64,000 nucleotides of DNA from Turnera subulata. Its lineage: Eukaryota > Streptophyta > Magnoliopsida > Malpighiales > Passifloraceae. The stretch is from NCBI GenBank assembly GCA_028386065.3, contig JAKUCV010004479.1, positions 62,001-126,000 on the forward strand, written 5' to 3'. Shown here one piece after another: positions 36,053-46,991 of the stretch. The position numbers were made by a program, and so were the translations under genes. The notes under the pieces were generated by a model. It had not been told where the DNA came from, searched no databases, and was given only the letters and a program-made list of their open reading frames with translations. How positions within the stretch are numbered: the stretch's first letter is position 1; each line of letters begins with the position of its first letter.

Positions 36053-39000
36053 ATGGTGAGAGCTAACATGTTTGTTGGTTCCTTGTACTTGGGTGCAGGT
36101 AAGCCATCAAAGCGAAGGATGGGAAAGGAGGTACTTGCGGGTATTGTTGCTCAAGATGAGCAATCCGTACATGATGCGGAGGATGAGGCAGATGAGACTT
36201 ATGTCCCCGGGGTTGCTAGTGATGAGTTGCCCAACGAAGAAGAATACTCAGATGCATCACAAGAGATGCCATTGGAGGTGTTGAAGGCTGGTTTACATGG
36301 AGTTAATAAAGCAGTTGAAACTATTGCTGTGGCGATGGCTGATGATCGAAAAAGAAGGGAGGAACCGGTACAGCGAGAACATAAAGTAGAATCTGACTTG
36401 GTGACATTTGTGAAACTTGACCCACCAACATTTTCTGGTGCTGAAAATGAAGATCCACAACGATTTTTGGATGAGGTGTGGAAGTGTTGCCAAGTGATGG
36501 AATGCACTGACCATCGAGCTGTTGCTCTTGCAGCTTTTCGGTTGAAGGGAGATGAGGCCAATGATTGGTATGAATCTAAAAGGAGGGAGAGAGTGCCTAA
36601 TGTTGCACCGTGGACTTGGACTGAATTTTGTGACATGTTTCTTGAACGATTTCTGCCCGAAAGTGTTAGGGATCAAAAGGCAGCCGAGTTTGAACTGCTG
36701 AAACAAGGGGAGATGTCAGTGAGTGAATATAACACAAAGTTCACAAATCTGTCTAAGTATGCCTTGCATTTGATTCCAGATCAGCGGAGGAAGATCAAAA
36801 GGTTCATTGGAGGACTGAAGGGTTATATTCATAACTCTTTAGTGGCTATACCATTTAGCTCTTATGCTGAAGCAGTAGACAAAGCTCGGGCAATTGAGAT
36901 AAAGACCCAAGCAGAAAGAGTTGAGGCAAGTGCCAAGAGAACAAGGCATGACAACACTCAAAGCCAACCAAGTTTTTCTGCTGGTGGTGGCCAATTCCGA
37001 GGACGTGGGAAAACAGGATTGTGGGTAAACATACCAAGGGCCCGTTTCAGAGGCAATTCTAGTTATGGTGCCTCAAGCTTTGGTGGGAGCTCGACGAGAC
37101 CTATAATCAGTCAGAACAGGGGTGCACAAAGTGTGGAGATGAAGTCTAACTCTGTATGTTTTATGTGTGGTCAGTTTGGTCATATGTCTCGGGAATGCCC
37201 CGTAGGGCAGAACATATGTTATTCGTGTAGGCAGCCAGGGCATAGAGCTCGGGAGTGTTCTGTTGGGCAACCATCAATGGCGTCCAGTGTGGCTTCTCCA
37301 CCACCTAGGCCACCGCGGGCTGATAGCCAATCCTCTGTCCGCGGCAGAGGAGGTACTACCCGTGGAGCCTTTGGTAGGGGTAGCAGCTACCAACCGGGGC
37401 AGGGACAGGCACGAGTATTTTGCTTGACCCAGGAGGATGCTGGAGCCTCCAACACAGTTGTGACAGGTATCTTGAAAGTTAAATTGTGTCCTGCACTATG
37501 TTTAATTGACACGGGATGTACTCACTCCTTTGTAAATATTCATTTTGCAAAGTACTTTAAGGATGTACCTAGTGACTTGGGTAGCCCATTGGCCGTGTAT
37601 ACCCCACTTGATGAGCGGGTTTATGTGGACAAGGTATATCGGGAGTCCGATATCTGTGTGATGGAACACCATTTGCCAGCTGATTTGCTGTTGTTACCTA
37701 TGGCTGATTTTGATGTAATTTTGGGTATGGATTGGCTTTCTCGGTATGGCGCACGGGTAGATTGTGCAAATAAGTTGGTGAAGTTTCAACCCTCAGGGGA
37801 GGCAGAATTCATCTTCCAAGGAAAGTTTGTCTCTTCACAACCCCGAATAATTTCTGCAGTGAAGGCAATACGGGTGGCACGGCGTACAAATTGTTTATAT
37901 TTGGCGTCGGTGCAAAGTGTGGGTGAGTCGAAAATTTCCATTGATCAAGTACCAATTGTTAAAGAATTTGTTGATGTTTTTCCTGATGACTTGCCGGGGT
38001 TACCACCAGAACGAGAAATTGAGTTTGGCATTGAGCTTGAGCCGGGGGCAGAACCCGTATCAATTACACCTTATCGAATGGCTCCTACGGAATTGCGGGA
38101 ATTGAAAACTCAGTTGCAGGATTTATTGGATAAGAGGTTTATCAGACCTAGCGTGTCCCCGTGGGGAGCTCCGGTTCTATTTGTCAAGAAGAAAGATGGC
38201 TCAATGAGAATGTGTGTGGATTATCGGCAATTAAACAAGCTAACCATACGAAACAAGTACCCGCTGCCTCGTATTGATGATTTGTTTGATCAGTTGCAAG
38301 GAGCAAGATACTTTTCGAAAATTGACTTGAGATCAGGTTATCATCAGTTACGAATTAAGGAAGAGGATGTGAGGACAACAGCCTTTAGGACAAGGTATGG
38401 GCACTATGAATTTTTAGTAATGCCGTTTGGACTTACTAATGCACCTGCGGCTTTTATGGACTTAATGAACCGAGTGTTCAAGCAGTACCTTGACAAATTT
38501 GTGATTGTGTTCATTGATGATGTGCTGATTTATTCAAAGACGAAAGAGGGGCATGCAGAGCATTTAAGAATTGTATTGCAAATCCTACGGAAAGAAAAAC
38601 TATATGCTAAGTTTTCAAAATGTGAATTCTGGTTGGAAAAAGTTTCATTCTTGGGTCATGTCATATCTGCTGAGGGTATTGAGGTAGATCCGCAGAAAGT
38701 GGAGGCAATTGTTAAGTGGCCGAGGCCGACCAATGTGACGGAGGTACGAAGTTTCCTTGGGCTGGCGGGATATTACCGTCGGTTTGTTGAAGGCTTCTCC
38801 TCTATTGCTGCACCATTGTGTGGACTGACTCAAAAGAAGAAACCATTTATTTGGTCTGAAGTGTGTGAGGCTAGTTTCCAGGAGCTGAAACATAGGCTAA
38901 CCTCAGCACCAATACTTGCTTTACCCAAAGAAGATGGTGTGTACACCGTGTACTGTGATGCGTCAAGAGTCGGTTTGGGCTGTGTCTTGATGCAGGATGG

Positions 39001-40340
39001 CAAGGTGATTGCCTATGCCTCTCGGAAATTGAAAAAGAATGAAGAGAATTATCCAGTGCATGACCTGGAGATGGCAGCAGTAGTCTTTGCATTGAAAATC
39101 TGGAGACATTACCTGTACGGAGAGCCTTGTGAAATTTACACGGATCATAAAAGCTTGAAATACATAATGGAACAGCGGGATTTGAATTTGAGGCAGCGTA
39201 GATGGGTGGAGTTACTTAAGGATTATGACTGTACCATTAAATACCATCCAGGAAAAGCCAATGTTGTGGCTGATGCCCTTAGTCGGAAATCTGTTGGTAG
39301 CTTGGCACATCTTAGTGTGGCTAGGAAACCCGCAGTTAGGGCTTGGCATGATTTGCTGGACCAAGGCTTGCGTTGTGCCGTGGCCGCGTCTGGGGCATTG
39401 TTAGCTCACTATCAGGTCCGTCTCACATTGAATGATGAAATTGCAAGAGCTCAAGATAATGATGCTGAAACTAAATCGTGGAAAGAAAAGGTGAAACAAG
39501 GGGAACAAGCTGGGTTTGTGATTACTGATGATGGCATATTAAGGTTCGGTACAAGAATGTATGTTCCTGATGTCGGGGATCTCCATAGCAAACTTCTAAA
39601 AGAAGCACATCAAACCCGATACACCTTACATCCAGGATCCACCAAAATGTATCACGACTTGAAAACACATTATTGGTGGAATAACATGAAGCGGGATGTG
39701 GCAGAATATGTTGCTAAATGTTTGGTATGCCAACAAGTGAAGGGTGAGCATCAAAAACCACCGGGGTTGCTTCAGCCCTTATCAGTTCCAGAATGGAAGT
39801 GGGAAAGAATCACCATGGATTTTGTTAGTGGATTACCACGAACGGCAGGTGGGTTTGATTCTATTTGGGTGATTGTTAATCGATTAACCAAGTCTGCCCA
39901 TTTTCTTCCGGTAAAGACTACTTATAATTTTGCGAAGCTGGCACAGGTGTATGTTGATGAAATTGTGAGGCTACATGGTGTACCCGTTTCGATAGTATCT
40001 GATCGAGGCCCTCAATTTACATCAAGATTTTGGCGAAGCTTCCAAAATGCTACAGGGACTCAACTTGATTTGAGTACTGCATTCCACCCTCAAACGGATG
40101 GGCAAAGTGAACGGGTGATACAAATCCTGGAAGACATGTTGCGAGCTTGTGTGCTAAGTTACGGGGATGGTTGGAATAAATACTTGTCGTTGATTGAATT
40201 TGCCTACAACAATAGTTACCAATCAAGCATTGGTATGGCCCCATATGAACTACTGTATGGGCGCAGGTGTAGAACTCCAATATGTTGGAATGAAGTGGGG
40301 GTCAGAAAATTACTAGGGCCTGAAATTGTTGAGGAAACGG
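36053..40340 (+). CDS. Gypsy gag-pol polyprotein, open to assembly gap
   Basis: 1,429 codons without a stop before the gap. Gag with retrotransposon-gag domain (about residues 130-230: [16 protein letters not shown] to KYALHLIP). Two CCHC zinc knuckles (C369-C382 and C389-C402; [28 protein letters not shown]). Aspartic protease [10 protein letters not shown] (Asp about 486). RT with [23 protein letters not shown] and catalytic FIDD at 820-823. RNase [15 protein letters not shown] (about 967). Integrase HHCC ([11 protein letters not shown], then CLVCQQVK) and DD35E core (ITMDF about D1256, [16 protein letters not shown] about E1353). The chromodomain expected at the C-terminus would lie in the gap. 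ATG 36053 is the first start; 36120 (MGKEVLAG) is an alternative. An uninterrupted frame suggests recent activity. Confidence 0.95.
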
Positions 40341-41291
40341 NNNNNNNNNNNNNNNNNNNNNNNNNNNNNNNNNNNNNNNNNNNNNNNNNNNNNNNNNNNN
40401 NNNNNNNNNNNNNNNNNNNNNNNNNNNNNNNNNNNNNNNNNNNNNNNNNNNNNNNNNNNNNNNNNNNNNNNNNNNNNNNNNNNNNNNNNNNNNNNNNNNN
40501 NNNNNNNNNNNNNNNNNNNNNNNNNNNNNNNNNNNNNNNNNNNNNNNNNNNNNNNNNNNNNNNNNNNNNNNNNNNNNNNNNNNNNNNNNNNNNNNNNNNN
40601 NNNNNNNNNNNNNNNNNNNNNNNNNNNNNNNNNNNNNNNNNNNNNNNNNNNNNNNNNNNNNNNNNNNNNNNNNNNNNNNNNNNNNNNNNNNNNNNNNNNN
40701 NNNNNNNNNNNNNNNNNNNNNNNNNNNNNNNNNNNNNNNNNNNNNNNNNNNNNNNNNNNNNNNNNNNNNNNNNNNNNNNNNNNNNNNNNNNNNNNNNNNN
40801 NNNNNNNNNNNNNNNNNNNNNNNNNNNNNNNNNNNNNNNNNNNNNNNNNNNNNNNNNNNNNNNNNNNNNNNNNNNNNNNNNNNNNNNNNNNNNNNNNNNN
40901 NNNNNNNNNNNNNNNNNNNNNNNNNNNNNNNNNNNNNNNNNNNNNNNNNNNNNNNNNNNNNNNNNNNNNNNNNNNNNNNNNNNNNNNNNNNNNNNNNNNN
41001 NNNNNNNNNNNNNNNNNNNNNNNNNNNNNNNNNNNNNNNNNNNNNNNNNNNNNNNNNNNNNNNNNNNNNNNNNNNNNNNNNNNNNNNNNNNNNNNNNNNN
41101 NNNNNNNNNNNNNNNNNNNNNNNNNNNNNNNNNNNNNNNNNNNNNNNNNNNNNNNNNNNNNNNNNNNNNNNNNNNNNNNNNNNNNNNNNNNNNNNNNNNN
41201 NNNNNNNNNNNNNNNNNNNNNNNNNNNNNNNNNNNNNNNNNNNNNNNNNNNNNNNNNNNNNNNNNNNNNNNNNNNNNNNNNNNNNNNNNNN
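40341..41291. other. Assembly gap (951 N)
   Basis: A run of undetermined bases replacing the integrase C-terminus, chromodomain, purine tract and the start of the 3' LTR. Frames computed through the N block are artefacts. Confidence 1.
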
Positions 41292-42336
41292 CAATTGGTC
41301 CTTCTAACCTAATAGCCTAACCTAGCCAGTTGGTGTGTAGGCTGACTTGTATAAGTTTTTACTTAGTGCTTGTGTTGTTAAGCCATATGTTGATGTTTAC
41401 TCATGTATGGCAGGTGCTAAAACCCAAGGAGCACCAAGAGAAGGTGAAGGGCCTAGAGAGGCCTAAATCTGTGTAAGTTTGGTTGTCACACATGTGATGG
41501 TTGATGATGCTTGCTTGCTGTTTAATAGCTCCAATATGCTTATTGATGGCACCAATGGTGCAAATTGATGTAAGATGATATGCCTTGGCTTGTTGACGAG
41601 TCCAATATTCGGGCTGTGCATTTCATGCATTACATATGCATCATGACACATGCATAAGATGGTATTGATTGTGAACCTCGCCGTGCCCCTGGGCTGCCTG
41701 GTTATATGAGATGATGGTGGTGTTGTGCTAGGCGCCGTGTCTGGTTTGGTAGCGAGTCACGAGCACTTCCCGTGGCTGTGGGCTAAGGAGTAACATTGTT
41801 GGCAGGGCTACCAGACCATTCAGGTAGGCCTAGTACATCATCACGATAGCTTACCCATGGGCTGATCACGGTGCATTGATGTTTAGCTGTTGGATGTTAT
41901 GGCTGCTTGTGTGTGTCGTTGCTGTTACTTGTGTGATCACCGGCTTATTGAGTCAGTGGACTCACCCCCCTCTTTCCACCCCTTTGTTTCAGGGCAAGGA
42001 GCTGATTAGCTTGGTGAGGGAAGGCCTGAGAGGCGTGCTTTGTTAGTTGATGGGTACTTGGCCAAAACTACTCGTAATTTGAGAATAATTGGCTGAAACA
42101 ACTCACCTAGTGCCCCGCTTAATGTACAGGCCTGATGTATAATATAGTGTGGTTGTTGTATGGTTAATTCTGTACCTTAACATATGATGCTAAGTGTGGA
42201 TGTTTTGCTGTGGTTTGGGTTAGGTGCCCGTCGGGCTAACTTCTGCCCAACATTTGACGTAGGCCTTTGGGTGCCCTGTGACATGCTTAGTAATGTACAA
42301 GGCACCTGGCCGGTCACGTTAAGACGGGGTGTGACA
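41292..42336 (+). repeat. 3' LTR (distal part) of Tekay-like gypsy
   Basis: Matches 34918-35961 of the 5' LTR with scattered substitutions (for example GCCGTGCCCC versus GCAGTACCCC) and ends GGGTGTGACA at the TSD. Confidence 0.93.
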
Positions 42337-42341
42337 GCTCC

Positions 42342-43183
42342 CAATCCATGACTGCCTTAATCTTGGTCGGGTCCACCTTAATGCCTTCACCGGACACAAT
42401 ATGCCCAAGGAACGCGACCTCATCCAACCAAAACTCACACTTGCTGAGCATGGCATAGAGCTGCTCTTCTCTCAACCTCTGCAAAACCTGTCTCAAGTGG
42501 TTCTCATGTTCGGCCTTACTACTCGAGTAGACCAGAATATCATCAATGAACACTACCACAAACCGATCAAGAAATTCATGGAAGACCTGCTGCATCATAC
42601 ACATGAACACTGCCGGTGCATTTGTCAGCCCAAACGGAACAACTACAAACTCATAATGACCATACCGAGTGCGCAATGCAGTCTTCGGTATGTCTTGTTC
42701 TGCAATCCGAACCTGATGGTAGCCAGATCGCAAGTCAATCTTCGAGAATACAGATGCACCCTGTAACTGGTCGAACAAGTCATCGATCCTGGGCAAAGGA
42801 TACTTGTTCTTCACAGTCACCTTGTTCAACTGCCTATAGTCCACACACATCCGCATACTGCCATCCTTCTTCTTCACAAACAAGACCGGGGCACCCCATG
42901 GTGAGATGCTCGGTCTAATAAAACCCTTATCCAACAACTCCTCCAGTTGTTTCTTCAACTCCTGAAGTTCTGCCGGAGCCATTCTGTAGGGCGGTATAGA
43001 AATAGGTGCAACTCCCGGTACCAAGTCAACTGTATACCCCACCTCCCGCTCCGGAGGCAACCCAGGTAAATCATCAGAAAATACATCGGGAAACTCCCGA
43101 ACAATTGGGATGTCCTCCACTCCAGGTACTGGTACCGAAGAGTCGACCACATGAGCTAGAAATGCACTTCCCTGGCCCGACAA
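42342..43183 (-). pseudogene. Gypsy protease-RT junction and RT N-terminal half of the chimera
   Basis: Minus strand: [38 protein letters not shown] linker, then [28 protein letters not shown], catalytic [28 protein letters not shown], ending at AVMDWE where the Tekay-like element entered. RT catalytic residues are intact. The reading frame differs from that of the upstream gag-protease block, and about 50 residues normally between the protease end (REVHF) and FLAHVVD are missing. This points to a frame-changing deletion at about 43158-43180. Confidence 0.9.
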
Positions 43184-44790
43184 TCAACTACTGTCCGATG
43201 TCTGGACAACCAATCCATGCCTAAAATAACATCAAACTCTCCCAAGTCCATGACCGCAAGATCAGAAGCAAAACTCTCACTATCATACTCTATCGATACA
43301 TCTCTACAAACTCGATCAACAACTACTATATCACCGGTGGGTAAACGGACTCTCAGGGGTCTACTAAGATTATCATCCTCTATGCTGTGAGTGGTCATGA
43401 ATGCACGTGATACAAAAGAATGTGTTGAGCCTGGATCAACTAAAGCATGTGCATACTGACCAAAAACCATAAATGTACCTGCTATAACCTCTGGAGCATC
43501 AGCAGCCTCCTCCCGGGTGATGGCATAAACCCTAGGAGCTGCAGCAGACTGAGTCGCACCCCCGCGGTTCGGAGCTCCAGAACCCCCACGACCTCGACCC
43601 TGCTGTCCGCCACCCCTATTCTGACCAGAAGAAACAGCACCACTAGCCACATAACTCTGTACTATATACTGGGAACCACTGCCACCACTATCCTTAATCC
43701 ACTTGTAACAAGATGACTTCTGGTGTCCTGACTTATTGCAATACCAGCATGTACCCGAGAATCGTGCCGAGAAACCCCGTCCCTGAGAGCCAGACTGATA
43801 GGACCGTCCTCCCGAGGATCTGTCTGGTCCACCTTGATAACTCTGCCCTCGGGACTTCTTCGAACCTAGGTAAGAAGAACCATGTCCACCAGAATAATCT
43901 GCACCTCCGGCATCAGAATACTGCCTCTTCTGTCCTGAAGCAGATGACTGCTTCCTCTGCTCGGCTGTCCGAGCCTCCTTCCCGATCAACTGAACTCTCT
44001 CAGCATCAAAAGCAGCTTCACAAACTGCCTCCCAAGTCTTGTGCCCTCTACCAGCCACAGCTAACGCCAACTCTGTACGTAAGCCGTTAACAAACCGCCT
44101 ACACTTAGTCACCTCATCGGGCATAAACTCCCTAGCATAAGAGAGAAGGATGCTGAACCAGATCTTGAAAGCTGATACAGTCTCATCTAGTCCCTGCTTC
44201 ACCTCAAGAAAATGCTTCTTCTGCTCCTCAAAAAAACCAACAGTAAGAAACTCCTTGTAGAATTTCTCCTTGAAATCCTCCCAGGGCATCTCCACAGGCT
44301 TCGGTAGGTTGGCCACAAGTTCCTGCCACCATGTCAAACCATATCCCGTGAACTTGTGTGCCACAAATCGAGCCCTCTGCTCAGGTGCACAGGTGAACTT
44401 CTCCAGAACATTCTCCACCTGGCGGAACCAATCATCAAACTCCTTGGCTTTGCCCTCTTCACCAGAGAATTCCTTCACTGCTGACTTATCCATATGCTTG
44501 AAACCACTCTCCATACCACCTGCCGCAGCAGGTGCTACCGGTTGGGCACCCTGCTGCTGCTGCTGAAACTATTGGAACTGCTGCCACTGCAAAAAGGCCT
44601 GATACTGCTGGAACGCTGGGTCCACAACATGTGGTATAGGTGGCACAACATTCTGTCGTCCTCCACCTACAGCATTATTCCCTGCTGCATCATTGTTCCC
44701 TTGACCAACGAGAACCTGCATCACCGACACATTATCGGAGACATGAGTAGCGGCGTCACCCTCAACATTGTGCTGCCCCTGGTGATCCAT
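43156..44790 (-). pseudogene. Gypsy gag-protease of the chimera
   Basis: Start MDHQGQHNVEGDA at 44790. An in-frame TAG at about 44569 (QQFQ*FQQQQ, ancestral CAG) separates the first 73 codons from the rest. Gag domain: EFSGEEGKAKEFDDWFRQVENVLEKF to FVNGLRTELALAV (about 43990-44480). Single zinc knuckle CWYCNKSGHQKSSC. Protease ALVDPGSTHSFVS has DPG in place of the more usual D(T/S)G, and ends in [21 protein letters not shown] and a stop at 43156. It follows the PBS by about 130 bp. Confidence 0.92.
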
Positions 44791-44934
44791 ATCAACGCCT
44801 ATATGAATGCAAATGAGTCAAAACACTTTTAAAGTCCTAAATCCGGAAACAGGCTTAAACACAGAAATCACTTTGAAAACAAAGTTTAAAACACTTTTAA
44901 AACCAAGGATCTGAAGCCTGCTCCGCTACCAAGC

Positions 44935-45373
44935 TGAAATGTCCCGGATTGTCGACTGTCACTACAGACCAACACAGGACCTTTCCAACATGCTTTGTCC
45001 TCACTCGCACGTTTCCGGGGAAAATTTCCCAGGAGGTCACCCATTCTAGAATTGCTCCAAGTCAAGCACGTTTAACTTTGGAATTTTTCTAGAATGAGCA
45101 CCAAAAAAGGTAGGTGCACCTTGTTGATATAGTTAGTACCCATCAAACCGTTTAAGCTACTCTCAATTGTACAGTCCCATACCTGTACAACTTCGAAATC
45201 GCTCTAACTGTGCAGCCCCATCCCTACACAGTCTCAGAATCTCTCCTATTCTGGTGTGGATCGGTTCATTCCCGTGCCCCTCCGTCTAGAAGCCTGCCAG
45301 AAGCCGCTCCTTGTCCATGCTCATCCCGGCACCGGCGTACACTTCCCGACCTCATAGACCCCGGGGTGTCACA
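44935..45373 (-). repeat. Cassandra-type 5' LTR of chimeric element
   Basis: 439 bp; minus strand TGTGACACCCCGGGG to CCGGGACATTTCA, immediately followed by gypsy PBS TTGGTAGCGGAGCAGG (not the Cassandra interior). The 5S-like block lies at about 45021-45095. It is nearly identical to the LTR at 29924-30357. Confidence 0.9.
45021..45095 (-). promoter_or_regulatory. 5S-rRNA-like pol III promoter block in Cassandra LTR
   Basis: Minus strand AAGTTAAACGTGCTTG, then GAATGGGTGACCTCCTGGGAA, the box A- and box C-like parts of a 5S rRNA gene. Here it sits upstream of a gypsy gag-pol. Confidence 0.9.
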
Positions 45374-45378
45374 CATAA

Positions 45379-45619
45379 AATGTTAAATTGGCCCCCTCTA
45401 AAAATTATGTCTAGCTTCGCCACTGATCCCCAATGTTATAAGATCTGATGTTGTCAACACCTCTGACTTCAACATTACTCATGTAAAATGATCTACAGTT
45501 GTACATTTCACATATTTTTCATTATTTTCTGTTAAATATTTTACATGAGTAAATTGATTTTAAAGTTGTATATTTCACACATTTTTCATTATTTTCGGTT
45601 AAATATGTTTGTCCAACAC
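45379..45619. other. Intergenic with short AT-rich duplication
   Basis: No gene. Two similar stretches of about 65 bp (about 45481-45545 and 45546-45610), each with a tacattt/tatattt-cacatatttttcattatttt core, form an imperfect tandem repeat. Confidence 0.6.
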
Positions 45620-46334
45620 TGGTGGCCCAATACCACATAGAGAGTGAGTGAGGGAGATCATACTTGGCTACCAAATAACCTCAGGTTTAAACTTTTGTGC
45701 CTTGTGATTTTGGTCTAGCCGTGTGGGTTATTGTAAGCCAGTTTAGCTACTACTTCGGGTGTAACAAAATGGTAGTGGAGCTATTCTCATTTTATTTTTG
45801 AGTGGATTTGGGCGATATATCTTAGAGGTTGATACTGAGATGATGATCGGTACAGCCGGGGGATCAGGGGGCCGAAACGGATTTAGGCCTCTTTCACAAG
45901 GATGTGGGGCCAAAAGGAGAGGACAATGTGATGACCCATTCTCACTTTGGAAGTGAATGAGATAGATCTTGGATATATATGCACTATGTAACGTCCCGGC
46001 TTGTCGATTGTCACTACAGACCGACACGGGACCTTTTCAACATGCTTTGTCCTCACTCGATGAGCATGGACAAGGAGCGGCTTCTGGCAGGCTTCTCGAC
46101 GGAGGGGTACGTAAATGAACCGAATCCACATTGGAATAAGAGAGATCCTGAGACTATGTAGGGATGGGGCTGCACAGTTGGGGCAGTTTCGTAATTATAC
46201 AGGTATGGGACTGTATAATTAAGAATAGCTCAAAATGAAGCGATTTTGAGGTTGTGAAGATATAGGGCTGTACAATTGAGAATAGCTTAAACCGTTTGAT
46301 GGGTACTAACTATATCAACAAGGTGCACCTACCT

Positions 46335-46420
46335 TTTCGATGCTCATTCCATAAGAACTCCAAAGTTAAGCGTGCTTGACTTGGAGCAATTCTGGGATGG
46401 GTGACCTCCTGGAAAATTTT
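46335..46420 (+). promoter_or_regulatory. 5S-rRNA-like block, Cassandra left LTR
   Basis: AGAACTCCAAAGTTAAGCGT, then GCTTG and GGGATGGGTGACCTCCTGG in 5S order. This copy is closest to functional 5S promoter sequence in the window. Confidence 0.9.
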
Positions 46421-46904
46421 CCCTAAAAATATACGAGTGGGGACAAAGCATGTTGGAAAGGTCTCGTGTTGTTCTGTAGTGACAGTCGACAAGCCGGGAC
46501 GTTACAGTTAGTAGCGGAGCTCCAGGACATCTCTAGAACAGTGCAGGGTTTAGAGACGAACCTAGCGGAAGCTGGTGGGCCTGTGACACTCGGGGTCGAT
46601 GAGGACAGGAAGTGTTCGCCGGTGCTGGGATAAGAATGGACAAGGAGCGGCTTCTGGCAGGCTTCTCGACGGAGGGGCACATGAATGAACCAAATCCACA
46701 CCTAAATAGGAGAGATCTTGAGACTGTGTAGGGATGCGGCTGCATAGTTGGGGCGATTTCATAATTATACGGATATGGGACTGTTTAATTAAGAATAGCT
46801 CAAAATGAAGTGATTTCGAGGTTGTGCAGGTATGGGACTGTACAATTGAGAATAGCTTAAAAGGTTTAGTGGGTACTAACTACATCAACAAGGTGCACCT
46901 GCCT

Positions 46905-46991
46905 TTTCGATGCTCATTCCATAAGAACTCCAAAGTTAAGGGTGCTTGACTTGGAGCAATTCTGGGATGGGGTGACCTCTTGGGAAGTTTT
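46905..46991 (+). promoter_or_regulatory. 5S-rRNA-like block, Cassandra right LTR
   Basis: Same arrangement as in the left LTR, with AAGTTAAGGGTGCTTG and an extra G in GGGATGGGGTGACC. Confidence 0.88.

Larger units (their letters stand above)
33411..42336 (+). mobile_element. Tekay-like Ty3-gypsy chromovirus, nested in the chimera's RT
   Basis: LTRs 33411-35961 (5') and, beyond the gap, 41292-42336 (3' LTR end). Perfect TSD GCTCC (33406-33410 and 42337-42341). PBS TTGGTAGCGGAGC at 35965-35977. One long reading frame from 36053 stays open to the assembly gap at 40341. It is by far the best-preserved element in the window and a recent insertion. It interrupts the host gypsy between AVMDWE and [11 protein letters not shown]. 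Confidence 0.96.
29924..45373 (-). mobile_element. Chimeric retrotransposon: Cassandra LTRs around a Ty3-gypsy body
   Basis: The unit is bounded by Cassandra-type LTRs (5' LTR 44935-45373, 3' LTR 29924-30357; minus-strand sense) and by a perfect 5-bp TSD CATAA (29919-29923 and 45374-45378). In sense order: Cassandra LTR; gypsy PBS (44920-44932), gag, protease, RT, RNase H, integrase and chromodomain (44790 to 31283); gypsy purine tract; the first 800 bp of a gypsy 3' LTR (31232 to 30433); Cassandra PBS plus internal segment and purine tract (30432 to 30358); Cassandra 3' LTR. The two terminal LTRs are nearly identical and both lack the extra block of about 60 bp found in the Cassandra copy at 45987-47077. 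The gypsy 5' LTR is absent. A later Tekay-like insertion (33411-42336) splits RT. Confidence 0.88.

Noticed and set aside
40302..41320. Long frames running through the N block
   Set aside because: Undetermined bases translate as X; the frames are artefacts of the gap.
34314..41651. Minus-strand 62-codon frame repeated three times (34314-34502, 35088-35276, 41463-41651)
   Set aside because: It is conserved only because it lies in LTR repeat units; no family resemblance or independent conservation.
46335..46991. Genuine 5S rRNA genes
   Set aside because: The 5S-like blocks are embedded in LTRs with PBS and purine tract, diverge from 5S outside the promoter region, and match the Cassandra arrangement.
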